The notes beneath the pieces were generated by a model. The model saw nothing but the letters and a program-made list of their open reading frames with translations. It had not been told where the DNA came from and searched no databases. From Planctomycetota bacterium (GTDB lineage Bacteria > Planctomycetota > Phycisphaerae > Phycisphaerales > UBA1924), in NCBI GenBank assembly GCA_018242605.1, contig JAFEBP010000027.1, positions 1 through 63,983 of the forward strand: a stretch of DNA of 63,983 bases, given 5' to 3'. The number at the start of each line of letters is the position of its first letter. The stretch's first letter is position 1. The position numbers and the translations under genes are program-made. Positions 1 through 8,793 of this stretch are shown here, piece by piece.

Positions 1-2
1 GC

Positions 3-1703
3 TCAGACGGGTCCACGGGCGCTGTGGGTGCAGCGGGGGCAACGGGACCGACGGGTCGGACGGGTCCGGCAGGCGCTGACGGCGCAACGGCCCCGCCAGG
101 CGCAGCGGGAGCAACGGGACCGACCGGTCCGACGGGCGCGCAGGGGCCCGCAGGTGTCCAAGGGCCCGCCGGGCCGACTGGCACCACGGGAGCAACAGGT
201 CCCGCCGGCGCCCAAGGGCCGACGGGCCCCGCCGGACCGACCGGAGCCTCGCCATGGGCGTTGTCCGGGTCCGACACCAACTACACAGCCGGACAAATCC
301 TGATGGGCACTTCGACGGCGACTTCGGGAACTCGGGCGTCCGTCGCTGGAACTAACTCAGTTGCCAGCCTTCTCGTGAGCAACGCTTCAACCGGTACGTT
401 CGCTCGAGGAGTCGAATCGGCGACGAGTAGCACGACAGGTGCTGGCATCGTCGGCCGCACGAGCAGTCCCGCGGCGTTCACAGCCTTCCCCGGCCCCAGC
501 GCACCGGCAAGCGCCACAACAACCTCCGCGGGCGTTCTTGGTGTGGCGGGCGGTTCCAACACCGCCGGGCTCTACGGTTTCGCGAACGCCGGCGGCGTGG
601 GCGCCGTCGGCATTGACGCCTCCGCCACCGGTACCGGGAGCGCGGGTGTACGCGGAGTCTCCGGCAACGCTGGCGGCCGCGGCGTAATCGGCATCAACGA
701 TGCATCGGGCAACAACACTACCGCGATTGAAGCTCAGACCACCGACACAACCGCCACGTCAGGAACGCATCGCGGGCTTTTCGCGAGCATCGCCAACTCA
801 TCATCGAGCGTCGTTGCTCGAGCGATATTCGGCTCGGTGAACAACTCCAACGGCAGTTCTGCCGGTGTCTACGGGACCAACTCTGCTTCGGGTGGCATCG
901 GCATTCTCGGCGAATCCAACTCCGGCGTCGCTCGCGGCGTGCGAGGTCTCACGTCCAGCACGATCACCGGGGCGATCGGTGTGCTCGGTTCCGCGACAGG
1001 CGGTGGTACATCGACAATCTACGGCGTATATGGCGAGAACAACGCGACCTCTGGCGCCGGCGTTTACGCGATTCAGACGAACACTTCGGGCGGTGTCGCC
1101 CTCCAGGCCGTCACCAGCGGTTCCGGAGCCCGCGCCATTATCTCGAACGGCACCATCTACATCACGAACGATAACGCGGGCGTCAACAACGCCATCGACC
1201 ACATCTCCGGCGCCAAGCTGACGACCGGTGGTGTCTGGACAAACTCGTCGGACCGCAACAAGAAGGAGAACTTCACCGCGCTCGACACGGCTGATGTCCT
1301 GAACAAGGTCATCGGCATGCCGATCACGAAGTGGAACTACAAGCAAGAACAGGGTGTCACGCACATCGGACCAATGGCCCAGGATTTCTTCGCTGCGTTT
1401 GCTACCGGCAAGGACGACAAGAGCATCGGCACCGTGGATGCGGACGGCGTCTCGCTTGCTGCGATCCAAGGCCTCAACTCCAAGCTTGAAGCCGAACTCA
1501 AGGATCGTGACGCAAAGATCGCGGCGCAGGCCGCGGAACTCTCTGACCTTAAGTCGCGTGTCGGCAACCTCGAGACTCTCGCCAAGCAAGGCGGGCTGTC
1601 GATGGGTCAGTCCGCGGGTCTGGGACTGGTGGTTTCGCTGCCGCTGCTGGGGTTTGCCATTCTTCGCCGCCGCGGCGGGACCAATACGGAGAAGAACTCA
1701 TGA
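3..1703 (+). CDS. Collagen-like surface protein with S74 chaperone domain (5' partial)
   Basis: The frame is open from the window edge, so the true start lies upstream. Counting from the first internal start (GTG at 24) there are 559 residues. Residues 1-75 are Gly-X-Y collagen-like triplets (GPTGPTG, GPAG). Residues 75-400 are Ala/Gly/Ser/Thr-rich, as in phage-fibre-like and collagen-like surface proteins. Around 407-500 is an intramolecular chaperone (peptidase S74) domain with the hallmark Ser409-Asp410-Arg followed by KKENF, where this family normally self-cleaves. Next come a short heptad coiled coil (about 481-525), one hydrophobic segment (about 531-547) and an RRRGG basic tail. Such proteins usually trimerise. 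A membrane anchor after the chaperone is unusual. It overlaps the next gene by 4 bases (ATGA), suggesting coupled translation. Function beyond surface display is unknown. Confidence 0.85.
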   Translation, partial: SDGSTGAVGAAGATGPTGRTGPAGADGATAPPGAAGATGPTGPTGAQGPAGVQGPAGPTGTTGATGPAGAQGPTGPAGPTGASPWALSGSDTNYTAGQILMGTSTATSGTRASVAGTNSVASLLVSNASTGTFARGVESATSSTTGAGIVGRTSSPAAFTAFPGPSAPASATTTSAGVLGVAGGSNTAGLYGFANAGGVGAVGIDASATGTGSAGVRGVSGNAGGRGVIGINDASGNNTTAIEAQTTDTTATSGTHRGLFASIANSSSSVVARAIFGSVNNSNGSSAGVYGTNSASGGIGILGESNSGVARGVRGLTSSTITGAIGVLGSATGGGTSTIYGVYGENNATSGAGVYAIQTNTSGGVALQAVTSGSGARAIISNGTIYITNDNAGVNNAIDHISGAKLTTGGVWTNSSDRNKKENFTALDTADVLNKVIGMPITKWNYKQEQGVTHIGPMAQDFFAAFATGKDDKSIGTVDADGVSLAAIQGLNSKLEAELKDRDAKIAAQAAELSDLKSRVGNLETLAKQGGLSMGQSAGLGLVVSLPLLGFAILRRRGGTNTEKNS

Positions 1704-2104
1704 GAATCGCTCTGATGCTTCTCGCGTCTTCGGTGGCCTTGGCAGCGGGGGGGAGGGCTTCGGCCCAACTCTCCATGGATTGGGCCACCATCGACGGCGG
1801 CGGTTACACCTTCTCCACCAACGGCACGATTGAACTCGGCGGCACCATCGGCCAGCCCGATGCGGGCACGATGGGGTCGGGCACGATGGTCCTCTACGGA
1901 GGTTTCTGGGCCGTGGGGCTCGAGCCGCCGCCGTGCCCTGCGGACTACAACATGGACGGCGGCATCGACGGCCAGGATGTGCAGGCGTTCTACGCCGATT
2001 GGGAGAACGGCCTGCTGCCGGCGGACGTGAATCAGGACGGCGGCATCGACGGCGCCGATGTGCAGTTCTTCTTCATCGCCTGGGAAGCGGGCGGCTGCAA
2101 CTGA
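1700..2104 (+). CDS. Small secreted protein with dockerin-like C-terminal repeat
   Basis: 134 residues. An N-terminal signal peptide (MRIALMLLASSVALAAGG, cleavage near ASA-Q) is followed by a short beta-rich stretch and, from about residue 79, two Asp/Gly-rich EF-hand-like loops (YNMDGGIDG and VNQDGGIDG) ending in EAGGCN. This ending recurs on many secreted proteins of Phycisphaerae and resembles a dockerin or calcium-binding sorting tail. The N-terminal part (about residues 24-78) resembles the short beta domain that often precedes this tail, but I cannot name it. It overlaps the upstream collagen-like gene by ATGA, so both probably act together at the cell surface. A strong hairpin follows. 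Confidence 0.85.
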   Translation: MRIALMLLASSVALAAGGRASAQLSMDWATIDGGGYTFSTNGTIELGGTIGQPDAGTMGSGTMVLYGGFWAVGLEPPPCPADYNMDGGIDGQDVQAFYADWENGLLPADVNQDGGIDGADVQFFFIAWEAGGCN

Positions 2105-2131
2105 TTCTGTCGGCCTCAAGTGAAAATTCTT

Positions 2132-2173
2132 GACCGCGGCGGGCGTCTCGTGGGCGCCCGCCGCGGTCGTTTT
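2132..2173. terminator. Strong bidirectional hairpin terminator
   Basis: A perfect 14-bp inverted repeat (2132-2145 with 2155-2168) with a 9-base loop is followed by GTTTT on the plus strand. On the minus strand it is followed by AAGAATTTT. It lies between the convergent dockerin-tail gene and argS and can serve both. Confidence 0.8.
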
Positions 2174-2223
2174 GCGATCGCGGGAAGACTCGCGGGTGAT
2201 CGCTCCGTGATCGTCGAAGCGGA

Positions 2224-4089
2224 TTACATGCGCTCGAGTGTCGGGATACCCAGCACATGCAGGCCGTCTTCGAGCACGCGGGCGGTGATGTCGCAGAGCC
2301 GCAGACGCCCGTCTCGGACTTCCCCCTCCGACGGCAGCACGGGGCAGCGGTCGAAGAATGAACTGAACGCGCCGGCGAGTTCAAAGAGGTACTGGCAGAG
2401 GCGGTGAGGTTCCAGGGCCTGGGCCACGCCGTGCACGGTGCCGGGGTACCGCAAAAGGGCGAGAGCGAGTTGCTTCTCGGCGTGCTCGCTCGCCCGTGGT
2501 GGGGTCTGCTTCCAGCGTTCGCCGACGGCACGCTCCGCGGCTTTGCGGAAGATGCTCTTGATCCGCACCAGCGCGTACAGCAGATACGGGCCGGTGTTGC
2601 CCTCGAACGCCAGCATCCGGTCGAACGAGAACATGTAGTCTCGGACGCGGTCGTTGCACAAATCGGCGTACTTGAGGGCCGCCATGCCCACCGCTTCCGC
2701 GATGGTGCGGCACTCATCGTCGGACATTTCGGGGTTGCGTGACTTCACGGCCGCGCCGGCGCGCTGCACGGTCTCTTCGAGCAGCGATTCGAGCGGGATG
2801 TTCTCGCCGCTGCGGGTCTTGAGCGGCTGGCCGTTGGCGCCGAGCACGGAGCCGAACGCCGCGTGCTCCATCAGCGCGGGCGTTCGGGTGCGAGGGTGAA
2901 TGGCGTAGCCGGCCTTGATGCTGGCGCCGAAGACCTGGCGCAGGTGCAGGTTCTGGCGTGCGTCGATGCAGTAGATGATCCGTTCACCGCCGAACTTCTG
3001 CACGCGGCGGCGGATGGCCGCGATGTCGGTAGTGGCGTAGAGGTAGCCGCCGTCGGTCTTGCGGATGAGGCAAGGCTCCTTGATGGAGCCGAACTCGGGG
3101 GCCTCGAGCCGGACGATGAGCGCGCCCTGATCGGGCTCGGCGATGCCGCGGGCCACGAGATCGTCGACCATCGGGGCCAGTTCGTCCGCGTAGGACGATT
3201 CGCCCGCGTTGTGCTCGGCGGTGACGTTGACATGCAGCCGCTTGCAGGCGCCAAGGCAGACGGCCATGGTGACATCGCGGATTTTCTCCCACACGGCGTA
3301 CGTTGCAGGGTCCTTGGTCTGGAGTTTCACGAGCGTCTGGCGGGCCTGCGTGAACGCTTCTGTCGCGCCGCTCACCTGGGCCTCGCACTCCGCCAGAGCC
3401 TTGGGGCCCAAGCCGTATTTGTTGACGGCTTCCAGCCCGGCGAGGTCGCGTTGGCATTCGAACTGCGCGGCTTTGTACGCGGCGTCGAGCTGGTCGAGGG
3501 TGAGGGAGTTGAGGTCGGCCTTGCCCTGCTCGGCGAGTTTCATGAGGCGTGCGACCACCATCGCGATCGGCAGGCCCCAGTCGCCGACGTGGTTCTGGCG
3601 CACGACTTTATGGCCCAGCCGTTCGAACGTGCGCGCGATGGCGTCGCCGATGATGGGCGAGCGCAGGTGGCCGACGTGCATCTGCTTGGCCAAGTTCACG
3701 CCCATGAGGTCGACGACGATGGTCTGGGGCGGCGCGGCCTTGGGGATTCCCAGGTCGGGACGGTCCAAAGCGAGCAGCGACGCGACCAGGGAGTCTTCGC
3801 GCAGGCGGATGTTGATGAACCCGGGGCCGGCGATGGACGCTTCGGAGAGCGGTTCGCAGACACCGGTCGCGTCCACGGCGGCGATGATCGCTTTGGCGAC
3901 CTCGCGCGGGTTCATTCCCACTCGCTTGGCCAGCGGCATCGCGGCGTTGCACTGGAAGTCGCCGAGTTCCGGCTGATTGCAGGCCTTGATGATCGGGTCT
4001 ACGACGCCCTGGATCTGGGGGAAGGCACGCGCGATGGCGTCCGCGAAACGCTCGGTGAGTTGGGAGATGGGGTCGATACTGGCTTGCAT
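2224..4089 (-). CDS. argS: Arginyl-tRNA synthetase
   Basis: 621 residues, the normal length for ArgRS. It charges tRNA-Arg in the cytoplasm. The N-terminal Add-1 domain is visible (GDFQCNAAM near 43-51), then the class I signature HVGH (138-141, in the HIGH position) followed by LRSPIIGDAI. The catalytic-domain motif NHVGDWG follows, and a degenerate KMSK-region motif (KTRSGE) typical of many ArgRS lies later. The helical anticodon-binding domain is at the C-terminus. The ATG at 4089 keeps the complete Add-1 domain, although no clear Shine-Dalgarno precedes it. It is divergent from the kinase-like gene at 4144 across only 54 bp, so the two promoters must lie close together. Confidence 0.97.
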   Translation of the reverse strand: MQASIDPISQLTERFADAIARAFPQIQGVVDPIIKACNQPELGDFQCNAAMPLAKRVGMNPREVAKAIIAAVDATGVCEPLSEASIAGPGFINIRLREDSLVASLLALDRPDLGIPKAAPPQTIVVDLMGVNLAKQMHVGHLRSPIIGDAIARTFERLGHKVVRQNHVGDWGLPIAMVVARLMKLAEQGKADLNSLTLDQLDAAYKAAQFECQRDLAGLEAVNKYGLGPKALAECEAQVSGATEAFTQARQTLVKLQTKDPATYAVWEKIRDVTMAVCLGACKRLHVNVTAEHNAGESSYADELAPMVDDLVARGIAEPDQGALIVRLEAPEFGSIKEPCLIRKTDGGYLYATTDIAAIRRRVQKFGGERIIYCIDARQNLHLRQVFGASIKAGYAIHPRTRTPALMEHAAFGSVLGANGQPLKTRSGENIPLESLLEETVQRAGAAVKSRNPEMSDDECRTIAEAVGMAALKYADLCNDRVRDYMFSFDRMLAFEGNTGPYLLYALVRIKSIFRKAAERAVGERWKQTPPRASEHAEKQLALALLRYPGTVHGVAQALEPHRLCQYLFELAGAFSSFFDRCPVLPSEGEVRDGRLRLCDITARVLEDGLHVLGIPTLERM

Positions 4090-4143
4090 CGCCGGGAGGG
4101 TACGGGGGATGATCGCGGTATTTCGCCGCGGGAGGCGGATCGC

Positions 4144-4977
4144 GTGAGCGTTGCTGCGGCACTACGCTCCTGCGTGCCTTCAGGCAGTCTCGGACACATC
4201 CCGCCGTTCGGCCAGTACCGCCCTGTGCGGGATGCGGGCGAGGTGCTGCTCGGTCCGGGGCTGATCGCCCGTCGCTGGATCGCGTTGAGCGACGCGACCG
4301 CGACCAACCACTTGGTTTACAGCCTGCACGGCTGCCGCGCCCGCGGCAGAATCCGTCGCGTGCTCGACGCGGCGCAGCAACTTTCGACATTGCCCAAGAC
4401 GGCCTCTTCGCACACGCTGGACATCGTGACGGCGGCGTGCTGCGCCAACCGGGGTGTGTTTCTCGTCACGGAGTATCCGGGCGACAACGTCGGGCTGGTG
4501 ACGCTGGGCACAACAGCGAATCAACGCCGCGCGGTGCTGCGGGGTGCGGGGCTCAGGCACGCCGTCCAGCAGATATTTGAAGCGGTTGGTTTTCTGCATG
4601 AGAACGGGGTGTGCGACGGATCGATCCTGCCCGAGCGAGTGATCATCGATCGGCGCGGATCGTTGCTGCTCGAGTTGCCGGGGCTGTGGGCGAAGGTGGC
4701 GGGGTTCGAGCTGAATGCCGAGACGAAACGCGCGGATGTACGTGCGACGATGGAAGTGTGCCGCGGCCTTTGGGAGTCCTGCGAGGGATCCGAGGCAGAG
4801 TTCACGGAGGGATGGCGTGATTGGCTGAATAAGGGGCTTGAGCGGCCGTGCGGCTATGCATCCGCGGCGGAGGCGACCGCGGCGATGCCTGTGACGCGGC
4901 CGGGAGTTCCGTCGGTCAACGTGGTCAAGGGGCTTTGGAACAGACTGCGCGGGATGGTGAAACGACGCAAGGACTGA
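4144..4977 (+). CDS. Degenerate protein-kinase-like protein (probable pseudokinase)
   Basis: 277 residues from the GTG at 4144, which has a GGGAGG ribosome site 8 bases upstream; an unrelated open frame continues far upstream antisense to argS and was ignored. The middle matches the kinase catalytic-loop layout (FLHENGVCDGSILPERVIID then a short turn and LLLELPG), but the HRD aspartate and the DFG triplet are replaced (VCDGS and ELPG). The small N-lobe lacks an obvious Gly-rich loop. I infer a pseudokinase or diverged Ser/Thr-kinase relative, perhaps regulatory. The C-terminus is basic (MVKRRKD) with no membrane span. It could instead be an unrelated conserved hypothetical; the kinase reading rests on one motif block. 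Confidence 0.65.
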   Translation: MSVAAALRSCVPSGSLGHIPPFGQYRPVRDAGEVLLGPGLIARRWIALSDATATNHLVYSLHGCRARGRIRRVLDAAQQLSTLPKTASSHTLDIVTAACCANRGVFLVTEYPGDNVGLVTLGTTANQRRAVLRGAGLRHAVQQIFEAVGFLHENGVCDGSILPERVIIDRRGSLLLELPGLWAKVAGFELNAETKRADVRATMEVCRGLWESCEGSEAEFTEGWRDWLNKGLERPCGYASAAEATAAMPVTRPGVPSVNVVKGLWNRLRGMVKRRKD

Positions 4978-4991
4978 ACGACGGGTGGTCG

Positions 4992-5585
4992 CTAGGGGCG
5001 GTCGGCCAGCGGCATCACGATGATCGCGTTGCTGGGGGCCGGGCAGACCGACGCGCAGACGCCGCATCCAGTGCAGATATCTTCGCGGATCCGCGGCTTG
5101 CCCAGTTTCACTTCGATGGCGCCCTCCACGGGGCATCGTTCCGAACAGACCGTGCAGAACGACCCCGTGTAGGCCAGGCACGCCATGTGCTGTACCCACG
5201 CCACGCCCATCTTCTTCGGCCGTTGCGCTTGGAGCACGCTCGGTTCGCATGCGGCGATGCAGGGTGTGTCGGTGCACATCACGCACGCGGCGGAGTAGGG
5301 ATCGATCATCGGTGTGCCCGCGGCCTCGCGGAATCGCTCCGGAGCGTGCACGATTGCCCCGACCGGGCAGACCTCGATGCACTTGTTGCAGCGCGTACAA
5401 CCGGAGAGGAAAGCGGCTTCGGGCACCGCGCCGGGCGGCCGATGGATCGGCAGAGCGAAGCGGCGGCCGATTCGTGCTGAGGGTTGAGGATCGGGCGCCG
5501 GCGTTTGTTGCGGCGCGGTTGGTTCGCCGGCCCTGAACTTGCCGCGCAACAGGTCTCGGCGGGACAAGTTCGGAGAATCTGCCAT
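4992..5585 (-). CDS. Nap-associated ferredoxin (NapF/NapG-like), four 4Fe-4S clusters
   Basis: 197 residues. The ATG at 5585 gives the characteristic start (LSRRDLLRGKFR) seen in NapF-type proteins; a longer open frame upstream overlaps napB and was rejected. Four cysteine groups are visible: C63/66/69/73, C101/104/109/113, C144/147/151 with C136 nearby, and C171/174/177/181. This suggests up to four clusters, more like NapG than like a three-cluster NapF. It starts only 8 bases after the napB-like gene, so it is the last gene of the napD-napA-napB operon. Its probable role is electron transfer to, or maturation of, the nitrate reductase. Whether it is exported cannot be settled; the RR near the start is not a clear Tat signal. 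Confidence 0.85.
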   Translation of the reverse strand: MADSPNLSRRDLLRGKFRAGEPTAPQQTPAPDPQPSARIGRRFALPIHRPPGAVPEAAFLSGCTRCNKCIEVCPVGAIVHAPERFREAAGTPMIDPYSAACVMCTDTPCIAACEPSVLQAQRPKKMGVAWVQHMACLAYTGSFCTVCSERCPVEGAIEVKLGKPRIREDICTGCGVCASVCPAPSNAIIVMPLADRP

Positions 5586-5593
5586 TGGGGTGC

Positions 5594-6364
5594 TCAGTGT
5601 GAAGTGGAGGACGCGGCACCGTCGGGCACGTCGGCGTTCCCAAAGGTGGGTGACAACTGCTCGAACTCCGCGGCCGGGGCGTGGCACTGTGTGCAGTTGG
5701 TGCGGGAGAGATGGTCGGGACGCCAACCGTCGTATCCGTACTCGCCGTGGCAACTGACGCAGTTGGTGCGCATGAAAAGCGTGTGCGGCATGACCGGAGG
5801 CGCGCCGGCCCAGGCCCGCGTGCCGCCGTATCCGCTGGCGCGGCGGCCGACGAAGCTATTCTGCGGGGTCGTCGCGGGATCAAGCAGGGGGCTGGCGGCT
5901 TCGACGTGGCACTGGGTGCAGTTGATGAGGTAGGTGTGCGAGACCATCCGCGACACTTTCTCGCCAGCGATGAGTCCCTGCGCGTGGCAGGCGCGGCAGG
6001 TTTGCACGTTGATGTCCGCGATCGCGTGCGGGATGACAGGCGGCGCGCCTTCGAAGGCTCGTAATGTCGCCCGCTGGTCCATCGAACGCACACGGGCCGC
6101 GAACTTGTCGGCCACGGCGATTGGATTGGCCTTGCTCTCGGGGATGATCCGGGGAGCGGGATTGTTGAGCAACCACGACTGGCTCGCGGCGGAAGGGGGG
6201 GACTGAGGTGTTGCGTTCGCGGGAGGGACAGGCACGCCGCCGACGCTTGTCGGTGGCGTGCTTTGTGCAGCGCACACGTACGCGAACGTGAGGGTGGCGA
6301 GTCCGCCGATGACACCCCAAGCGGTCACGGATGCTCGATCAGCGGGAATGTTGTGAATCGGCAT
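5594..6364 (-). CDS. napB: NapB-type cytochrome c with two tandem diheme units
   Basis: 256 residues from the ATG at 6364, preceded by AGGAG 8 bases upstream. An N-terminal hydrophobic segment (about 14-33) is a signal peptide or anchor, followed by a Pro/Ala-rich linker. Four CxxCH haem-c sites are present at C123, C149, C202 and C224. NapB normally has two hemes, arranged as PPVIPH, CxxCH, a distal His, then CxxCH. Here that unit occurs twice: GAPPVIPH (106-113) with hemes 1 and 2, and GAPPVMPH (187-194) with hemes 3 and 4. I infer an internal duplication of the small subunit of periplasmic nitrate reductase. It lies just downstream of napA and upstream of the ferredoxin gene. Confidence 0.9.
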   Translation of the reverse strand: MPIHNIPADRASVTAWGVIGGLATLTFAYVCAAQSTPPTSVGGVPVPPANATPQSPPSAASQSWLLNNPAPRIIPESKANPIAVADKFAARVRSMDQRATLRAFEGAPPVIPHAIADINVQTCRACHAQGLIAGEKVSRMVSHTYLINCTQCHVEAASPLLDPATTPQNSFVGRRASGYGGTRAWAGAPPVMPHTLFMRTNCVSCHGEYGYDGWRPDHLSRTNCTQCHAPAAEFEQLSPTFGNADVPDGAASSTSH

Positions 6365-6375
6365 GGCGGATGCTC

Positions 6376-8793
6376 CTAGGCCTTCCTGATGATCGCCACG
6401 GCACATTTCTTGTAGTCGGGCTGCTTTGAATAGGGGTCGTACTCGTCGAGGGTGACGAGATTGATGAGCTTGGTTTCGTCGAAGAACGGCACGAAGACCG
6501 AGCCGGGTTGCGGGTCGCCGCGGCCGCCGATCCAGACCGGCAGATCGATTTCGCCCCGTCGGCTTTTGACGGTGACGAGGTCGCCGTTGCGAATACCAAG
6601 GGACGTTGCGTCGGCGCGGTTCATCTCCACGTAGGCCTTGGGCATCGCGCGGTGAAGCTGAGGAATGCGGCGCGTCATGGTGCCTGTGTGCCAGTGCTCC
6701 AGCACGCGGCCGGTGCAGAGCCAGAACGGGAACTGGTCGTCGGGCATCTCGGGCGGGTGTTCGTGCGGCCGGAACCAGATCAGCGCCTTGTCGTCCTTGG
6801 TGACCGAGTGGTAGAACTGGAATCCGGCGCCTTTGGCCACATAGGGGTCGTCCGATTCGGCGAACCGCCAGCGTGTTTCACGCCACGTGCCGTCGGCCTG
6901 CTGGATGACGGGCCAGCGCAGGCCGCGTGATTTGACGTATTCCTGGTAGGGCGCGAGGTCCTTGTGTTTGAAGCGGCTGAAGGCGCGGTACTCGTTGAAC
7001 AGACGCTCGTCCACGTTGACGTCGTAGTAATGGTTCCAGTCCCAGATCGGAACTTCCTTGCCGTTGGCGTCGGCCGTGTGGAAGAGCCATTTGCCGCTCT
7101 TGTCTTTCATGCCCGCCTCGCCCATTTCCAGGAGGGCGTGCGAGACGGCGATGGTCTGCCACGCGTCGTCGCGGGCCTCGCCGGGCGGATCGATCATCTT
7201 GAACCACTGCTGTGTGCGGCGCTCGCTGTTGCCGAACATGCCGTTCTTCTCGACCCACATGGCGCTGGGGAGGATGAGGTCGGCCAGTTCGGTGGTGGCG
7301 GTGGGGTAGACGTCGGACACGATAAGGAACTTGTCCGCCAAGCCCTTTTTCTTGAGGAAGTTGCGCTGGAGGTTGGGGATCGTCTGGCCGGGGTTGGTGA
7401 CCTGCACCCAGACCGTGGTGATGTCGCCGCCCTGGTCCGTGGGCGTGTTGAATCGCTTGAAGAGTTCGACGGCGTGGTAGCCGATTTTGGGGCTGATGCG
7501 TCCGTCGGCGAGGTTCCAGACCTCTTCGGCGTGCTTGCGGTGCTCGGGGTTGGCGATCGCCAGGCCGCCGGGAAGCATGTGGCAGAGGGTTCCCGCCTCC
7601 CGCGCTGTGCCGCAGGCCGAGGGCTGGCCGGTCAGACTCGTCGCTGCATCGCCGGGCTTGCCGAAATGGCCCGAGAGCAGGTGGATGCCATGGACGATGC
7701 AGTTGATGGCGGTGCCGCGGGTGTGCTGGTTGAAGCCCATGCACCAGAGGCTGTTGACGCGAAGTTCGCGGCGGCCGAACAGATCGCCGAGCATTCGGAT
7801 CTTCTCTGCGGGAACTCCCGACAACTCCTGCACTTTCTCCGGCGTGTAGGGTTCCACGGCCTTGGCGAACTCATCGAGCGTCATGGGGACGCCCAGCATG
7901 TCCGGAGCGGCCTTTGGGTCTTCGCTGGTTCCCAGCTGCCGGAAGTTGCAGTGTTTGGCGACGAAGTCTCGGTCGAAGTTGCCGTTCTTGATGAGCAAAT
8001 GGGCGATGCCGTTGGCGATGGCGAGATCGCCGTGAGGCTTGAAGAAGAGCACGTGGTCCGCCAGATCGCTGGTGCGAGTGCGGCGGGTGGTCATGTCGAT
8101 GATCGTGATTTTCTCGCCGCGGGTGCGGCGATCGACCAGGCGCGAGAAGAGCACCGGGTGCATCTCGGCCATGTTGTTGCCCCACATGATCGCCACGTCG
8201 CACTTGTCCAGGTCGTCGTACACGCCCGGGGGCTCGTCGACTCCAAAGGTGGATAGGAAGCCGGTCACGGCCGAAGCCATGCACAAACGAGGGTTCGCGT
8301 CCACGAGGTTTGTGCCCAGCCCGGCCTTGACGAACTTGTTCGCGGCGTAGCCCTCCGGGATGGTCCACTGACCCGAGCCGTAGAAGGAGAACCCCTTCGG
8401 ATTGGCGGCGATGCGAGCGGCGATCGTCTTGATCGCTTCGTCCCAGGAGATGGGCGTGAGCACCCCATTCTTGCGGAGCAACGGTCGGGTGAGCCGGTCC
8501 TTGCCGTAGAGGGCGAGACCCACGTGGTATCCCTTCACGCACAGGAGGCCCTTGTTCACCTCGGCCTTCTGGTCGCCCTGGATCGCGACCACCTTGCCAT
8601 TTTCGGTGCCCACCATGACATGGCAACCGGTTCCGCAGAACCGGCATGGGGCCTTTTGCCATTTGAGGGGTGAGCCCTCGGGTTGCTCCTCGAGGATCGG
8701 TAGCGAGACGGCTCGTGAGGTGCGGGAGGCAGCGAGAGTTGCGGCGGCCATCGCCGAGGCGCGGATGAACTCGCGGCGATCAACTGTGAGCAT
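6376..8793 (-). CDS. napA: Periplasmic nitrate reductase catalytic subunit
   Basis: 805 residues from the ATG at 8793. It reduces nitrate to nitrite in the periplasm with a bis-MGD molybdenum cofactor. The N-terminus carries a Tat-like signal (DRREFIRASAMAAATLAA). The 4Fe-4S cysteines are C50, C53, C57 and C85 (CRFCGTGC, then LLCVKGYH). The likely Mo-ligand cysteine is C171 in NPRLCMASAVTGF, as in NapA. The C-terminal molydopterin-dinucleotide domain is complete and the length is normal. It overlaps napD by 14 bases and is followed after 11 bases by the napB-like gene, making one operon. NasA is less likely because of the Tat signal and the NapD/NapB neighbours. Confidence 0.96.
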   Translation of the reverse strand: MLTVDRREFIRASAMAAATLAASRTSRAVSLPILEEQPEGSPLKWQKAPCRFCGTGCHVMVGTENGKVVAIQGDQKAEVNKGLLCVKGYHVGLALYGKDRLTRPLLRKNGVLTPISWDEAIKTIAARIAANPKGFSFYGSGQWTIPEGYAANKFVKAGLGTNLVDANPRLCMASAVTGFLSTFGVDEPPGVYDDLDKCDVAIMWGNNMAEMHPVLFSRLVDRRTRGEKITIIDMTTRRTRTSDLADHVLFFKPHGDLAIANGIAHLLIKNGNFDRDFVAKHCNFRQLGTSEDPKAAPDMLGVPMTLDEFAKAVEPYTPEKVQELSGVPAEKIRMLGDLFGRRELRVNSLWCMGFNQHTRGTAINCIVHGIHLLSGHFGKPGDAATSLTGQPSACGTAREAGTLCHMLPGGLAIANPEHRKHAEEVWNLADGRISPKIGYHAVELFKRFNTPTDQGGDITTVWVQVTNPGQTIPNLQRNFLKKKGLADKFLIVSDVYPTATTELADLILPSAMWVEKNGMFGNSERRTQQWFKMIDPPGEARDDAWQTIAVSHALLEMGEAGMKDKSGKWLFHTADANGKEVPIWDWNHYYDVNVDERLFNEYRAFSRFKHKDLAPYQEYVKSRGLRWPVIQQADGTWRETRWRFAESDDPYVAKGAGFQFYHSVTKDDKALIWFRPHEHPPEMPDDQFPFWLCTGRVLEHWHTGTMTRRIPQLHRAMPKAYVEMNRADATSLGIRNGDLVTVKSRRGEIDLPVWIGGRGDPQPGSVFVPFFDETKLINLVTLDEYDPYSKQPDYKKCAVAIIRKA

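Noticed and set aside
3..240. Low-complexity DNA of the collagen-like stretch as a mobile or tandem-repeat element
   Set aside because: The pattern is explained by Gly-X-Y codons in one open frame.
2863..4143. Upstream in-frame extension of the kinase-like gene, antisense to argS
   Set aside because: It lies wholly within the argS coding strand region; a GGGAGG site supports the GTG at 4144.
4180..6315. Long open frame on the minus strand opposite the kinase-like gene and across the ferredoxin and napB genes
   Set aside because: It has an Arg/Pro/Ser/His-rich composition typical of shadow frames in GC-rich DNA and contradicts clear nap genes.
6952..8256. Long plus-strand frame opposite napA
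   Set aside because: Antisense shadow without recognisable domains; napA motifs on the minus strand are complete.
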